Source of the DNA: Chrysaora quinquecirrha
Lineage: Eukaryota > Cnidaria > Scyphozoa > Semaeostomeae > Pelagiidae
Length of the DNA: 64,000 bases
NCBI GenBank assembly: GCA_014526335.1
Contig: JACTAT010000194.1
Location: 1-64,000 of the forward strand
Reading direction: 5' to 3'
This document shows, piece by piece, positions 39,179 through 47,176 of the stretch. Below the pieces are notes generated by a model. That model had not been told where the DNA came from, did not search any database, and saw nothing but the letters and a program-made list of their open reading frames with translations. The translations under genes and the position numbers were made by a program. Within the stretch, counting starts at the first letter, position 1, and the number at the start of each line of letters is the position of its first letter.

Positions 39179-42100
39179 TGATAACTCACTTACAGAGAAA
39201 CTAAGTAACTAACTAACAAATTATCTAACTAAATAACAAAAAGTAACTAAAGAAACGAATAACGCTAAATGCTGTAATGATGATAATCATTGACGATTAC
39301 GAAGATCACGATGACGGAGTGATTGCTAAACTTGGATGGTGGATGTCTTTGGATGTTTGATAAGACCGACCATGGTGATGACGACGATGACGATAATGTA
39401 TGATGATGATAATGAAGCTGTTGAATGATGAAGATGACGATAAAAACGACGGAAATGATTATGATGATGATCATTACGACAATGAAGGCGTTTAAGATAA
39501 CGATGATTACAGTTATGATAACGCTGATGATGATTCTGGTGATGATAACATGACGAGGGCGACGATGATGACGACTACGACGATGATGATAATGTATGAT
39601 GATGATGACGATAATAATGATTATGACGCTGTTGAATGTTGATTATGATGATGATAATTACGACGATGATGGCGTTTAAGATCATGATGATCACAATTAT
39701 GATAGCACTGATGATTATTCCGAGGGTGGTGATATTTACGAAACTTGATGATGACGAATCGCCGACGGCAATCAAAATGGTGTTTACGATGATGCAGCCC
39801 TGAAGCAGTTGAAATAACATGCAATCTTCTTAATATACAGATTGACCACGATGATAATGTCTAGTGTCTGGAGACACAAGAAGCATAGATAATGGTAGAA
39901 GGAATTTTATAAAGAAGTGCCACTGATGCCTCATATACAAATCCGTCATTAGAGGTATCAATAATCGATGTGGCACGCCATACCCGTATTAGAGAAAAAT
40001 TACAAAAATACGATTATATCTTATTTTGCAAAAAGCTTTAAATAATATAAACATAAGTCTGGGTCAAGATAAAACAGCGAATATCCCAACATGCTTTGTT
40101 ACCTTAGAAAGGTCAACAAAGACTGCAGCAACCACAACAACTCAAAATATGAAGAGGATTGATCAGATGAAAAAACCACTGATAAATTAAGGGAAGTTAA
40201 ACAGAAAAAACAGCGTTCTTAAGATTCTCTTATGTTTAAATGGCTAAGCAGTGATATAGGTATATTAGGTTTGTTAGAAATTAGTAAATCCAATATTATT
40301 ACGAATATATATCTAACAAAAATGTTTATAATGATATTGTATTGTTCTCATGATCTTCTGTGACCATAGTCACGTAAGAGAAGATGAGATTTAAAGAGAA
40401 GGGTGCCACCTTCAAAGCGCTCTATCTTGGCAAATCGCACAATGGCACCATGCAAATTAGGCCCAGCAAGGAAAAACGAGGTTTCGTCCTGAATTCAACT
40501 ATCTAATCGTTCGATTTAGTAACTAGTTTATTTAGTAGATGTTGCTATATAGTTGTGTATATCATAGTTTCTTGATAAAAGGAATAAAAAACTTGTCTTC
40601 CAAATGAAATTAAAATGTTTTTATTTTCTAACTTCTTAGACACGCTACGTGCATATGGAGATTTCAAAAGTTCCGCCATATCGCATTAAAAAATCGAACT
40701 TTAATAGGATATCGTGTATTTATTTGAAATAAGAGTGACGCGAGTATAGTTGGATTTCGTGAATTCTACATGGGAATGCTAGATGAACAATGAAATATTT
40801 AGCATAGGAAACAACATTTTAATAAAGATCGAAATCTACATGTTTTCAAGTTTGAGGTTATCTATCTGTGGATATTCTTATCAAGAATGCTGACGCAATA
40901 GGCCATGACAAGAAAGAGGAACATAAAAAAATAAACTTTCAAACAGAACCGAGATCGAGGCTAAGGCTAATTTCATTTCAGGAAAGGGCCAGCCAAAGTA
41001 ACATAGCCACGTTGAGCCAACCTCTCCCACCGAGTGAAAAGGCACGTGATAGCTCTCTGTCCATAGTCGATATGACGGTCAAGATTCGATGAAATTTGAT
41101 TTAGGGCCTGGGGACGAGGTTGACGTATAGGAATTTTACAAAAATAGGCAGTAAAGAGGCGGGAAATATTTTGCATAAGCCATTTTTAACGCTATCGAAA
41201 TGAAAAGATAGACCCTTAGACAATGGCTCATGAACAAGGGGCAGAAAATTGGGGTTTGTCTTGTTCGCGAAGATTTCTGTTGCACATGGAATCATGGCTC
41301 GTACTTTGACTCGAAATATGAGCGCTTTGTTTGGCACACGTAGGCAGGACGGACTTGGAGTGTTGGTAGAAAAAAGAAAAACTAAGATTTAAGACACAGA
41401 AAGACGGTTCTTGAACTCATCAGAGCCGTTAAACTTAGGCAATTGATCGTACTGTAGCAATGGCACTCTAGCAAAACAAGGAAGGCGTCAAAGGCCCAAG
41501 AATATCACTCTTTGACTATGAAACATAGCTTGAGTGTCCATCTCTACATTTCAGTAGTGATCTTTGGCAAGTCTGTAACGATAAAATGATGTATTTTGCA
41601 AGTTGCAAAATAAATTGCCCTTCAAAATTCAGCATTTTGATTAGGTTTTGCCAAAAACTCGATGTGAGCAAACCCGGAATGGAGAGCTCAAACAAGGAAT
41701 GTTTTGTTCTACGAAGGTAGAAGATAAGGCGAACGATCAACATTTGATTCTAAGACATCTCAAATTTTTATGCTGAGTGAAACGCAAAACATTGCTTATC
41801 AAACATTTCTTGCTTGCATAGAGCATAAAATGCTTTTGAATTCTGAATTTGAATCACCGTACTGATGATATCCCTCCACTGTACAGGACAGACATTGCCC
41901 TGGGTGAGTGAGTCAGCGACACACCCAATCACAGAACACAGAGCTACAGTAACAGGAACGTCAATCGAAAAACAAATATTCGAAATTATTCTTAAGTTTC
42001 CACAAACGTTTCACAAAAAGGATTTATGAAACTAAGTATTCCACAATAAAGAAACAAATACATGAATGAATTGAGGAAACACGCGTAGAAGCTTCTTAAA

Positions 42101-45100
42101 GTGATTATATGCTTCATTACTCTGATTACTGTTGACTAAATATAGTCTGAGGTGGACCATGGCATAAACATGTTTCATATAAGGAATCTGTGTTTTCAAT
42201 TAAAAGGATTCTGTGGTAATGAAGACTATAACAGAAGTGAATTTTGTTCTTCATGTAAATTTTTCTAATCTTCTCCAATGTGGGGTCTCTTCTCTGTCGG
42301 TTTTTCGAAAGCCAGGTTGGTGGGCCTTAAAAGGCTGCTAAGGCGCAATCAGTCTAGAAACTAGTAGAACCTTGATTGAAACGATAGGCAATTTCATTCC
42401 TTGGGAATATCGTACAACTTGCTGGAAATCCTATTGTTTTCATTGAAATCTCTTGGAAATTCGATGGTTTTAACGGAAATCTTGAACGCTTTATAAAGAG
42501 TGGAATGGCCCTAAGAAATTCCCGACAAACCGTTTTGTATTTGTTGCATTCTACTACAACTTAGGGGGGCATAAGCTGCCAAGTGTAAGAAGTGATCAGA
42601 GATGTAGTTTCAGGACGTAAAACACCAATGTTCTCTGGCCTTCAATCATCGAAAAAATCGTGGAGATAATATTGCAAATGCATGTTCAGATCTCTCATCG
42701 CCCCACTTACCCCCCCCTTCCCACATTAGAGGAAAGTCAGGCCATATTGCCACGAAATGGCGAAAATTTTGTCGGCACCACATAGCCGCAGAAAAAGGGC
42801 TTTTGTCGTAGAAGACCAAGTTTGAGTTGGATTAAAAAGGAAGCCAAAAAGAGGCATTTTGAAAAAAATGACACTTTTCATTGTCTACTGGAAAAATGGG
42901 TCGGTCAAGTCCTTGCGTGTATAGTTGAATTTTCAGTAAACAGTAGATGAAATTTGGAAAACCAATTATTATTTTTAGCCTTGATATGGTTCCAAGTCTG
43001 TGTACACGTTTTTTTTAATAAGAAAGTGGTTTATAAGAAAGTAGTGCTCAACATGTTAAAAACTTAAGAAAGTTCACTACTAGATTCTTTAAACTTAAGA
43101 AAGTTCTGTTTCATATTTTCACTCTTAATGCTATTTTCGCTCTTCTGTTCAATTGTTCATTTTGCTATTAAGCGAGTCATATGATTATTTTCTATGAAAA
43201 ACGTGATATTTGTGCAATGTATACAGTGCATTCGCAGAAATACTGCATTCTAAAATTCTTGCTAAGAAAGGCACAAGAAAGTTTTGGTACTGAAAACATG
43301 AAATATGTAGAAAGTTTCAATACTGACCCAAAAAAAACTTTCTTATAAAATAAAAAACGTGTAGTCGGTGAGCAGTACTCTGAGGTGGTCTGAGGAACAA
43401 CGTTCCAATACCTGGAATTATGTGTTTTTTAATGCGATTGAATCAGGACAATCGAAATTAACTGCAGGACCTGGCGACATTTTTAGACAATATTCGAATG
43501 TGTTTCACGAGGCTTCGAAGTACAGAATCTCTTCAACCGGCCCTAAATTTAAATTTAAGTTGTTTTCAAGACTATCGATGGTTGATTCATCAAGAAGGCA
43601 AGTGAAATAGCTGGATCAGGAAACAACAATGATGTTTAAGACTGAGAAAATACGCGTTGTTGGGTTCTGGTAGCTGTAGTACATTGATTATACGTCAGTC
43701 CTCAACAGCTGGCTTAGCACAACAACATTTTGAATGCGTCTTGTTGTATTTCTGTGAGAAAACATCTTTTCAATCCGAACTATTCAAATCCAAATAAACA
43801 ATGTTCACGAAATCTCTATGTGCAAAACGAAAAATACTTGACGTGGGAAATCCATGACCTCACATTTTCATGATGAGTAAATGGTTCAAGGAAACCAAAA
43901 AAAAGCATAAGTGTTGCCGTAAGCGTAAGTGTTGGATCCAAAGCACAATTGAAAAGGAAGGGGTCTATAGACTTATAACATTCGTTGTACTCTTTCTAAA
44001 GAGCAACAACCACCTTTTAACAACCTTAACAACCTGGTTGCTGTTTGCTTCATCCACTCTGAGCAAACAGCAATTACGTTTTTGTAGTTCTGAAAGGTTG
44101 TTGTTGCTGTTTTGAGGAGAATGGAACAAATTGTAATACGTCAAAGGGGGGGGTCATAAAAAATCATTTCCAGGCCCAAATTGCCTTAAAGTGGCGAGTT
44201 TAAATCGTTTAAATTCAAAAGGGTACAGGAAAGGTTCTTCTCAAATAACACGTCGTCGTCTTGAGCTCCGAGATTTTAAGAGGGCATAGATGGCTTTAAA
44301 CATTCAGCTCCGCCCTACAAACCCTGCATTTCTAATTTTCAATAACACAAAACAGCAGTACTTGACAGGACCTCAGCCCCAAACCCATCGGCGATTAAAT
44401 TTATGACGAGAGGGGGTATGATAGTCCCATCGTGGTCATTCTATCTAACATAAGGTTCAATGGGTTCGATAAATGTCTCTGGCAGAAATCAGAAGTACAA
44501 TAGTTCTTTTCAAGAAACAGGAAATCTTGCCTGAATCTCCACGCTCTTTCAGGTTCTAAATGTTCTTATTAATTTCAAATCTTATACATGGATATCTATA
44601 TAATGAGTTGTTATAAGTTCTTATTTCTCAGCGAATTTCTGACTCGATATTGTCATAAATTTTTCTTACAAGAAAGACCGCAAATTTAGCTGATCCGAAA
44701 GCAAGAACGAAGAAAGGGATATGATTAAGCTACCCACGATTGGAATGTTATCACAGAAAAATAGACGCTGTGGAGTATTAACCTTTGAGAAAGGAGTCCT
44801 GGAAATGAGTGAAAAAACCCTGCAAACAAACAAAATAGAATAGAATTGAATTGAATAGAATAGGGCAGGCAAAGAATTTTGAGGGTTTTTCTGCACGCAA
44901 CCAAGGCGGCAAGGAAGGAATTTGAGCAAGCGAAATATCTCTTGGATTTAATTATTTGTTCGGTATTGATAAAGGTATTTTCAAGGTTTAATCCAAATAT
45001 GGTTAATTTTTGCATAAAGAAGGAGCATTGATGATGCCCCCGGCACATTAGGAGTATCAACAGTCGTTTGTGTATCCTTTTTAAAAGGGTCTTAGGGGGT

Positions 45101-47176
45101 ATACTGAGATGCAAGGCGTAAGGAGTCTACGAAAAGAAACACTGGAATATGTTAGATATAGCTTTTGGCCCTATTAAGGTGTGGCGTCGTCACATAATAA
45201 ATCATACATCTACATATGTATTTCTCATAGTACACTCTTTTTTTATATAAGAACCAGGAAATTTTGATTGAGGCTGGCTGTTCTTAAAATTTTGCCGTTT
45301 TTGAACCTGAAATGTTCTTAATCTGTTCTTAATTCTTTGGTTACTTAGATATCTATACTTAGATACCAAGCTTCATAAACTTATTTTAATTTTATAGCTT
45401 GAAACACCAGAGTAAAAATTTCCTAAGATTTACACTAACTCGCTATGAACCTACAAGTCATCTAAACAGGTAAAAAATTTTGAACCTTCATACACTGTTC
45501 AATGGCTAAACGCCAAGGTTCCCCCAAAAATCATTTGTCAGATGCTGTATAGCAGAACCTCTACTGTGCTTTATTATTCTTTCAAAAACAGAGTCGAGAT
45601 CATTGAATCGGGGAAAACAAGCTTTAAACAAGGCTTGCAAAAAAAGCTTGTTTCAAACTACTGGGTGGATGAAATGGACAGCCCGCCCACAATCACCAAC
45701 GCTGTTGAACTGTAAGCAGCTAGGGGTATATATAGAAGGATACTCACTGTAACAGCATTATATGGTGTGTGGAGGGTGTGTGGTACTATCAACAGCGCTA
45801 AGAATCAATCAAATAGATAAGTGTTTCAATGAAAGATAAAGCTTGTTTTGCACGTAAAAAGTTCGACAATTGGAAAATGCTGAACTTAGCTCGATGAAGG
45901 ACACAAAGAAGCCTTTTGGCAAAAACACAAGACGAATTTACCAAGAACGAGCTACAAAAATGTTGCGACCTTTTCAACCCTGTGCCCTCTCCCCGCGATG
46001 CCATGTTGGGGTTAGTTTGAAAAGTCGTTAATCACGGCAGCATTGTCATAAAATACCCTCGACTCTGGACCAACATTCAATCGGGGATGGGGGACACAAA
46101 TTGTTGAGGAAACGAGGGTGCTTATTGGAGTTGCAAATGAGTTTCACATTGTGGGCAAGACCTCAGTCCCCAGGGGCCTCAAAATAGGGCTAGAGAAACC
46201 AATCTTGAACAGATTGACGAAAACTTGGAAAAGTATGGGTAGAACAATATTAATTACAGGATGACTGCAAGGGTTATTATGGGGCAAGGGAGCTAAATAT
46301 CTAAAGAAGACCATGCTCTCGAGAAAAGCAAACAATATGAGTGAAACATACCAAGAACATGTTTTCCGCATGATTTACGAACAGAACCAGTTTTTTAATT
46401 GGACTATTACAGTACATCAATAACTACAATTTTGAGAGAATTTGAAGTAATAATTGGTCATTAAAGGGAGATGATATCTTTAATTGCAAAATGTTTGTAA
46501 GGAACGAAAAATGATTGGAATCGTAAAGACTGGTGTATTGATTTGTGGTAGACTTCGAGGACCACGCGGGGTAAGAGAGCACTTGAGGTTGAGGGTTGGG
46601 TTGGGTGCTTTCTTAATGGCGTCGTTTGCCTGGGGTATATGTTGATTCTGAAGTCCACTGGAGCTCAATAACTTGTTGATTTGAGGAATATTAAGTTTTT
46701 ATCATAATCATGATGGCATTATAATATGTGAATTACCCATACAATTTAGCGTTGCTTACTATACCTCTTTGAGAACAAACAGGAACGAAAAACAGTGTGT
46801 ATAGAAATAAAAGGGGTGGTAGAGGTAAACCAGCGCAATTAGCTATAGAAAAGTCACTGTGTTTTCGTCCGAGTTGTTTTGAGTTCTTGTTTACCACGCA
46901 AAGCTTCATTTAATTTTCAATTACGCACGAAAGTTGGTATTCCTGAACAAAAATCGAGATTATAGAAAGCAAATTGAGGTTGATCATGCCGACAAGGCCT
47001 GAAAATAAAAGTTTGATGGCAATTGGTTAGACATTGAGTGAGGTTTTGCAGTTTTTGAGTTGCCATTTCGGGTGGTAGTAAATGATTATGAAAATATAAA
47101 TAAATTGACAACATACCTGGCAACTTGATAAACAAACCAATGCAATGAACAAGATAAACAAGCCACGAGAGTCCAT
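11923..47176 (-). CDS. ADAMTS-like secreted matrix glycoprotein, 15 coding exons (whole gene span)
   Basis: I assembled this gene from exons joined at GT/AG sites with compatible phases: 47176-47117, 34078-33576, 30335-30236, 26716-26596, 24983-24835, 23902-23575, 22376-22296, 21960-21794, 21564-21375, 19728-19590, 18303-18093, 17200-17033, 15340-15170, 13659-13480, 12486-11923. The total is 3132 nt, 1043 residues plus TGA. Domain order: signal peptide (1-20), Tyr/Gly/Asn/Arg-rich region (21-160), TSR1 (about 162-221), ADAMTS cysteine-rich segment (222-311), cysteine-free segment (312-about 400), spacer (about 405-540), TSR2-TSR7 (about 550-900), Lys/Thr-rich linker, PLAC (1007-1038). There is no metalloprotease domain. 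Family members are secreted, bind fibrillin-type matrix and do not cleave protein. Seven TSRs plus PLAC at about 1040 residues fits ADAMTSL4 and ADAMTSL6/THSD4 by architecture; orthology is not shown. An extra coding exon inside the 13 kb intron 1 cannot be excluded. Confidence 0.85.
13480..13659 (-). CDS. ADAMTSL exon 14: TSR6
   Basis: This 180 nt exon (acceptor ATTTTCAG, donor CAG|GTATGT), phase 0/0, encodes residues 797-856. It contains CSASCGDGERSRMVLC, YHCDYHIKPKAKETCNLGEC, and PEWFTTEWSQ as the first strand of TSR7. CSASCGDG fits the O-fucose consensus. Confidence 0.9.
14488..14852. mobile_element. MITE-like element, G-run family, copy 2
   Basis: It has GC-rich ends (CGGGGCGGGGAGGGGG at left, CCCCCGGGG at right), a central ACCCACCCATATGGGCAGCA block shared with 2184-2471, and the direct flank GTTCTTT at 14481-14487 and 14853-14859. 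Confidence 0.5.
15170..15340 (-). CDS. ADAMTSL exon 13: TSR5
   Basis: This 171 nt exon (acceptor CCTACAG, donor CAG|GTACGT), phase 0/0, encodes residues 740-796. It contains CSTICGEGKQKRLVFC, YCQHNRKPIHSRVCINRKC, then the Trp strand GIWLASNWTQ of the next TSR. CSTIC lacks the Ser/Thr needed before the second Cys for O-fucosylation. Confidence 0.88.
15484..15803. mobile_element. Long near-perfect hairpin (foldback element)
   Basis: Two arms of about 115 bases (15487-15604 and 15686-15800) are inverted copies with only a few differences, around an AT-rich loop of TATATA repeats. The tips are ACAGGAAGCCC and its complement, and TA borders each side. This looks like a TA-inserting MITE; a hairpin RNA source is also possible. 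Confidence 0.75.
15955..16386. mobile_element. Possible decayed element with GTTCTTTTGA ends
   Basis: GGGTTCTTTTGAGTGAAGC lies at the left end and GCTTCAAAAGAACGCACTC at the right, an imperfect inverted pair. The inside has several GAAGC/GCTTC-rich stretches. No target duplication was fixed. Confidence 0.3.
17033..17200 (-). CDS. ADAMTSL exon 12: TSR4
   Basis: This 168 nt exon (acceptor CATTTCAG, donor AAG|GTAGGC), phase 0 on both sides, encodes residues 684-739. It starts CSRTCDKGTQSRKTYC and closes ETLRMCNLRPC, then ADWFIGKWNK begins the next repeat. It was identified by reading the minus strand directly and supplies the Cys series expected between exons 11 and 13. Confidence 0.85.
18093..18303 (-). 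CDS. ADAMTSL exon 11: TSR3
   Basis: This 211 nt exon (acceptor TTTGTAG, donor CCA|GTAAGA) encodes residues 614-683. TSR3 is seen as WKLLPWKPCSKTCGYGG, then QQREVQC, YECGRRPAIRKECPYVPC. The exon ends with YYWKSDPWSP, the first strand of TSR4, so the boundary falls just before the first cysteine of the next repeat. CSKTCGYG fits the O-fucose consensus. Confidence 0.9.
18569..19036. mobile_element. TACACnCTTTTTTTATAAG MITE, copy 1, with an inserted element
   Basis: The left end TACATCCTTTTTATAAGAAC and the right end CTTATAAAAAAAGAGTGTAG match the inverted ends of five other copies in this window. Inside it are AATAAGAACA-like words also seen in the other copies, plus a block (about 18776-18945) belonging to a different family, suggesting nesting. 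Confidence 0.5.
18776..18945. repeat. GGAATCTCGTAC repeat, copy A
   Basis: It shares the ordered words GCGAGGAGC, TTGGAATCT, GTACACCCT, AGCTGGAATCTCTA, CAATAGGAATCTCGTAC and GAAATGCCCCTCGG with copy B at 19108-19250. Confidence 0.7.
19108..19250. repeat. GGAATCTCGTAC repeat, copy B
   Basis: It is about 145 bases with imperfect inverted ends (CGAGGAGCGGTTTCCTCC at left, GAGGGGTGAAATGCCCCTCG at right), as in a small MITE. More distant relatives sit at 24455-24600, 42378-42515 and 49855-49950. Confidence 0.65.
19590..19728 (-). CDS. ADAMTSL exon 10: end of TSR2
   Basis: This 139 nt exon (acceptor ATTATAG, donor CCAAC|GTAAGA) encodes residues 568-612. It contains EQQLNIRCVAV, SSYCQ and KRVCNMRPCKP, the closing cysteines of TSR2. 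Phase 1 in and phase 2 out both match; the split Thr codon precedes WKLLPW in exon 11. Confidence 0.85.
20512..20800. mobile_element. PIF/Harbinger-type MITE, copy 1
   Basis: The left end GGCCCTGGATAAACGGTCAA and the related right end GCCAGGACC are flanked by TAA on both sides (20509-20511, 20801-20803), the TWA duplication typical of PIF/Harbinger elements. The interior matches the copies at 25255 and 34381 (ATGCTCGTC, CATCAAGCAAAAAGATGTTT). The right end is more eroded than in the others. Confidence 0.65.
21375..21564 (-). CDS. ADAMTSL exon 9: end of spacer and start of TSR2
   Basis: This 190 nt exon (acceptor TTTCTAG, donor GGAG|GTTAGT) encodes residues 504-566. It starts LLYQEGPPEIFFNYTI (spacer last strands, with an NYT sequon) and ends HWSVAGWTKCSRPCGG, the opening of TSR2. 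The Pro before the second Cys removes the O-fucose site in this repeat. Confidence 0.88.
21794..21960 (-). CDS. ADAMTSL exon 8: spacer, middle part
   Basis: This 167 nt exon (acceptor TTTTGCAG, donor GTC|GTAAGT) encodes residues 449-503. It contains KYLVNGLWSIVL, AAGTLIKYRL and TEIITAAGPTTKELKIV. These are spacer hallmarks: a Tyr-Leu-x-Asn-Gly strand, a Gly-Thr-x-x-x-Tyr strand, and Glu-x-Ile-x-Ala-x-Gly-Pro-Thr. Confidence 0.9.
22296..22376 (-). CDS. ADAMTSL exon 7: spacer, first part
   Basis: This 81 nt exon encodes residues 422-447, YNEIFKIPVGATNIKV then EARPSENYL. It matches the spacer opening (G-Y-x-x-I-x-x-I-P-x-G-A-x-x-I ... N-Y-L-A-L). Phases 1 and 1 fit both neighbours; the split codons give Gly421 and Ala448. 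Confidence 0.88.
22621..23007. mobile_element. DNA element with 56-base inverted ends
   Basis: The left arm 22621-22676 and right arm 22952-23007 are inverted copies sharing ACTGTCCA, TGCGAAGGAGCGCCTATGAG and GAACTT with few mismatches; the tips are GCTAGCC and GGCTAAC. It is about 390 bases long and non-coding. A clear target duplication was not found. Confidence 0.6.
23575..23902 (-). CDS. ADAMTSL exon 6: cysteine-free basic insert leading into the spacer
   Basis: This 328 nt exon (acceptor CTTCCAAG after a pyrimidine tract, donor TTAG|GTATTT) encodes residues 312-420 without a single Cys. It is rich in Lys, Arg, Asn, Gln and Ser, so probably disordered. The end, KVSGMFNSKAGLKL, joins exon 7 as GYNEIFKIPVGAT, the standard entry to the ADAMTS spacer, which confirms the frame. 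In relatives this place holds the last cysteines of the cysteine-rich module. The exact acceptor is less certain than the donor. Confidence 0.75.
24220..24330 (-). repeat. SINE fragment
   Basis: GACTGCATGGCCAGAGAGTC followed by AACGACAATTCTAGTGAGCT resembles the head of the two SINE copies near 55 kb, in the same orientation. Only the tRNA-like portion is recognisable. Confidence 0.4.
24835..24983 (-). CDS. ADAMTSL exon 5: cysteine-rich module
   Basis: This 149 nt exon (acceptor TTTTAG, donor CAA|GTAAAT) encodes residues 263-311. It contains NECRLYC, VVDGTLCG and CYNGTC, the C-x-L-x-C / V-x-DGT-x-C / C-x-x-G-x-C series of the ADAMTS cysteine-rich domain. NGT at 302-304 is an N-glycosylation sequon. 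The module stops here: the usual Gly-Cys-Asp and CGVCGGD-type continuation is missing. Confidence 0.85.
25255..25694. mobile_element. PIF/Harbinger-type MITE, copy 2
   Basis: The ends GGCCCAAGCCAAACGATCAA and its inverted partner GATCGTTTGGCCAAGGCC are flanked by TTA on both sides (25252-25254, 25695-25697). It is about 440 bases and non-coding. The inside carries repeated AATGTTTG / CAAACATT words that let much of it fold on itself. Confidence 0.75.
25926..26320. mobile_element. TTA-flanked MITE with GGCACGG-rich inside
   Basis: The first 20 bases, GGCCTACTACAAACGTCGTG, are repeated exactly, inverted, as the last 20, and the inverted match continues with a few mismatches for nearly 40 bases. 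TTA flanks both sides (25923-25925, 26321-26323), the PIF/Harbinger pattern. The interior repeats TGCCGTGCCAG and CTGGCACGACGT in both directions and is much more GC-rich than its surroundings. Confidence 0.8.
26596..26716 (-). CDS. ADAMTSL exon 4: start of cysteine-rich module
   Basis: This 121 nt exon encodes residues 222-261. It shows the family signature of a Arg-x-x-Gln-Cys (RKEQC) followed by KFD and then Trp-x-Pro-Tyr (WMPY), as in ADAMTS and ADAMTSL cysteine-rich modules. The donor is AGAG|GTAATG in phase 1; the split codon gives Asp262. Confidence 0.85.
26717..30235 (-). other. ADAMTSL intron 3
   Basis: This 3.5 kb intron contains the MITE at 28586-28945. A diverged stretch at about 29930-30030 shares GTTGGAAGTTGGGCAATTTG-like words with the Harbinger-type MITEs. 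No other feature recognised. Confidence 0.7.
28586..28945. mobile_element. TACACnCTTTTTTTATAAG MITE, copy 2
   Basis: The ends TACACTCTTTTTTTATAAGA and its inverted partner CTTATAAAAAAAGAGTGTA are nearly perfect. It is 360 bases, non-coding, with GTTCTTAA words repeated inside. The element lies between TA dinucleotides. Confidence 0.7.
30236..30335 (-). CDS. ADAMTSL exon 3: end of TSR1
   Basis: This 100 nt exon (acceptor CTTTCAG, donor AGT|GTGAGT) encodes residues 189-221 and includes GNCPGFGKEFQSCNTS, the closing part of an ADAMTS-type TSR1 (Gly-x-Cys ... Ser-Cys-Asn-Thr). It leaves in phase 0 into the cysteine-rich exon. Confidence 0.8.
30336..33575 (-). other. ADAMTSL intron 2
   Basis: This 3.2 kb intron contains a 26 bp direct repeat (31102-31127 and 31229-31254) and the AGY microsatellite tract. 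No other feature recognised. Confidence 0.7.
32855..33510. repeat. AGY trinucleotide microsatellite (AGC/AGT)n, degenerate
   Basis: About 650 bases are dominated by AGCAGC, AGTAGT and AGTAGCAGC mixtures, interrupted by GGCAATAAGAGTAACAT-like words that recur several times. It generates long Ser-rich (plus) and Leu-rich (minus) open frames that are not genes. Confidence 0.9.
33576..34078 (-). CDS. ADAMTSL exon 2: Tyr/Gly/Asn/Arg-rich region and start of TSR1
   Basis: This 503 nt exon (acceptor TTCTAG, donor AC|GTAAGT, phase 2) encodes residues 21-187. The first 140 residues have no cysteine and are rich in Tyr, Gly, Asn and Arg, with recurring Gly-Tyr and Asn-Gly pairs. This looks like a flexible, possibly cross-linkable matrix segment. 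It ends in TSR1 with WGEWGSWSACSRSC. The three Trp (162, 165, 168) form the WxxWxxW pattern that is C-mannosylated in TSRs, and C-S-R-S-C-x-x-G fits the POFUT2 O-fucose consensus. The codon split with exon 3 is Thr188. Confidence 0.85.
34381..34832. mobile_element. PIF/Harbinger-type MITE, copy 3
   Basis: The left end GGCCCTGGCCAAACGATCAA and its inverted right partner (TTGGCCAGGGCC) show this is the best preserved family member. Flanks are ATA at left and TAA at right, so the target duplication is not perfect here. It shares ATGCTCGTCCAACATT, TGTTTTTGAACTTTTTC and AACATTTCTTAGCAACA with copy 2. Confidence 0.7.
34914..35316. mobile_element. TACACnCTTTTTTTATAAG MITE, copy 3
   Basis: The left end TACACGCTTTTTTTATAAGG and right end CTTATAAAAAAAGCGTGTA are perfect inverted partners over about 19 bases. 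It is 403 bases and non-coding; internal words TAAGGAACTTTT and ACATGTAGAAGGCC link it to copy 4. Confidence 0.75.
36154..36532. mobile_element. TACACnCTTTTTTTATAAG MITE, copy 4
   Basis: The ends are eroded (TACACGCTATTTTATGACAA at left, TTTATAAAATAAAAAGTGCG at right), but the interior aligns with copy 3: ACCTACATGTAG, AAAATCAAGAATTGGGAAGC, AAAGAGGTCCAAAAATAAG and CTAGGCCTTGAG. Confidence 0.65.
36960..37600. repeat. ACGTGT-rich tract
   Basis: Words GTGTCTCACGTGTG, GTGTCTCACGCGTGT, CTACGTACGTGCAC and ACGTGCAGTAC recur irregularly. Composition differs from the neighbours (more CpG). It could be a decayed repeat; no gene is visible. Confidence 0.35.
38500..39245. repeat. ACTA tetranucleotide satellite
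   Basis: About 700 bases of almost pure (ACTA)n are interrupted by ACCA-type variants (38660-38740) and by CTGACAGACTAAC three times (about 38585, 38735, 39012), which suggests larger duplicated blocks. Confidence 0.95.
39270..39820. repeat. GAT/GAC trinucleotide-rich tract
   Basis: Degenerate GATGATGAT and GACGATGAC sequence directly follows the ACTA satellite. It contains a duplicated segment of about 230 bases: GATTATGATGATGAT, ACGACAATGAAGGCGTTTAAG near 39460 against ACGACGATGATGGCGTTTAAG near 39660 (each first 20 bases). Confidence 0.8.
41101..41130. repeat. Possible MITE end, CCTGGGGACGAGGTTGACGT
   Basis: A short GC-rich word in AT-rich surroundings, similar to MITE tips I recall from invertebrate genomes. 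No partner was found here, so this is a weak call. Confidence 0.2.
43003..43363. mobile_element. TACACnCTTTTTTTATAAG MITE, copy 5
   Basis: The left end TACACGTTTTTTTTAATAAG and the right end TTATAAAATAAAAAACGTGTA (20 bases from TATAAAATAAAAAACGTGTA) are inverted partners. It is 361 bases and non-coding, with AAGAAAGT words repeated inside where other copies have AAGGAACT. Confidence 0.65.
45231..45353. mobile_element. TACACnCTTTTTTTATAAG MITE, copy 6, left half only
   Basis: It matches the first 120 bases of copy 2 closely (AGAACCAGGAAATTTT, TTGAGGCTGGCTGTTCTTAA against TTGAAGCTGGCTGTTCTTAA, CCTGAAATGTTCTTAATCTG) and then stops. No right end follows. Confidence 0.7.
47117..47176 (-). CDS. 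ADAMTSL exon 1: signal peptide
   Basis: The exon encodes MDSRGLFILFIALVCLSSCQ: a short polar start with one Arg, a hydrophobic core and a small-residue end, which is a typical secretory signal peptide. It ends CAG|GTATGT in phase 0, matching the phase-0 acceptor of the next exon. The minus strand shows a tract ending in CTACAG at 47194-47200, which could be an acceptor 17 nt upstream of the ATG and would imply an upstream 5' UTR exon. The link to exon 2 across 13 kb is inferred from phase, secretion logic and absence of competing exons. Confidence 0.6.

Larger units (their letters stand above)
34079..47116 (-). other. ADAMTSL intron 1 (13 kb)
   Basis: This is the largest intron, holding five MITE copies, the ACTA and GAT satellites and several repeat fragments listed separately. 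Stretches 39900-42300, 43600-45200 and 45400-47100 show nothing recognised beyond short fragments. An undetected phase-0 coding exon here remains possible. Confidence 0.6.

Noticed and set aside
43368..43610. 80-codon ORF just right of MITE copy 5
   Set aside because: No recognisable domain and no splice or promoter support.
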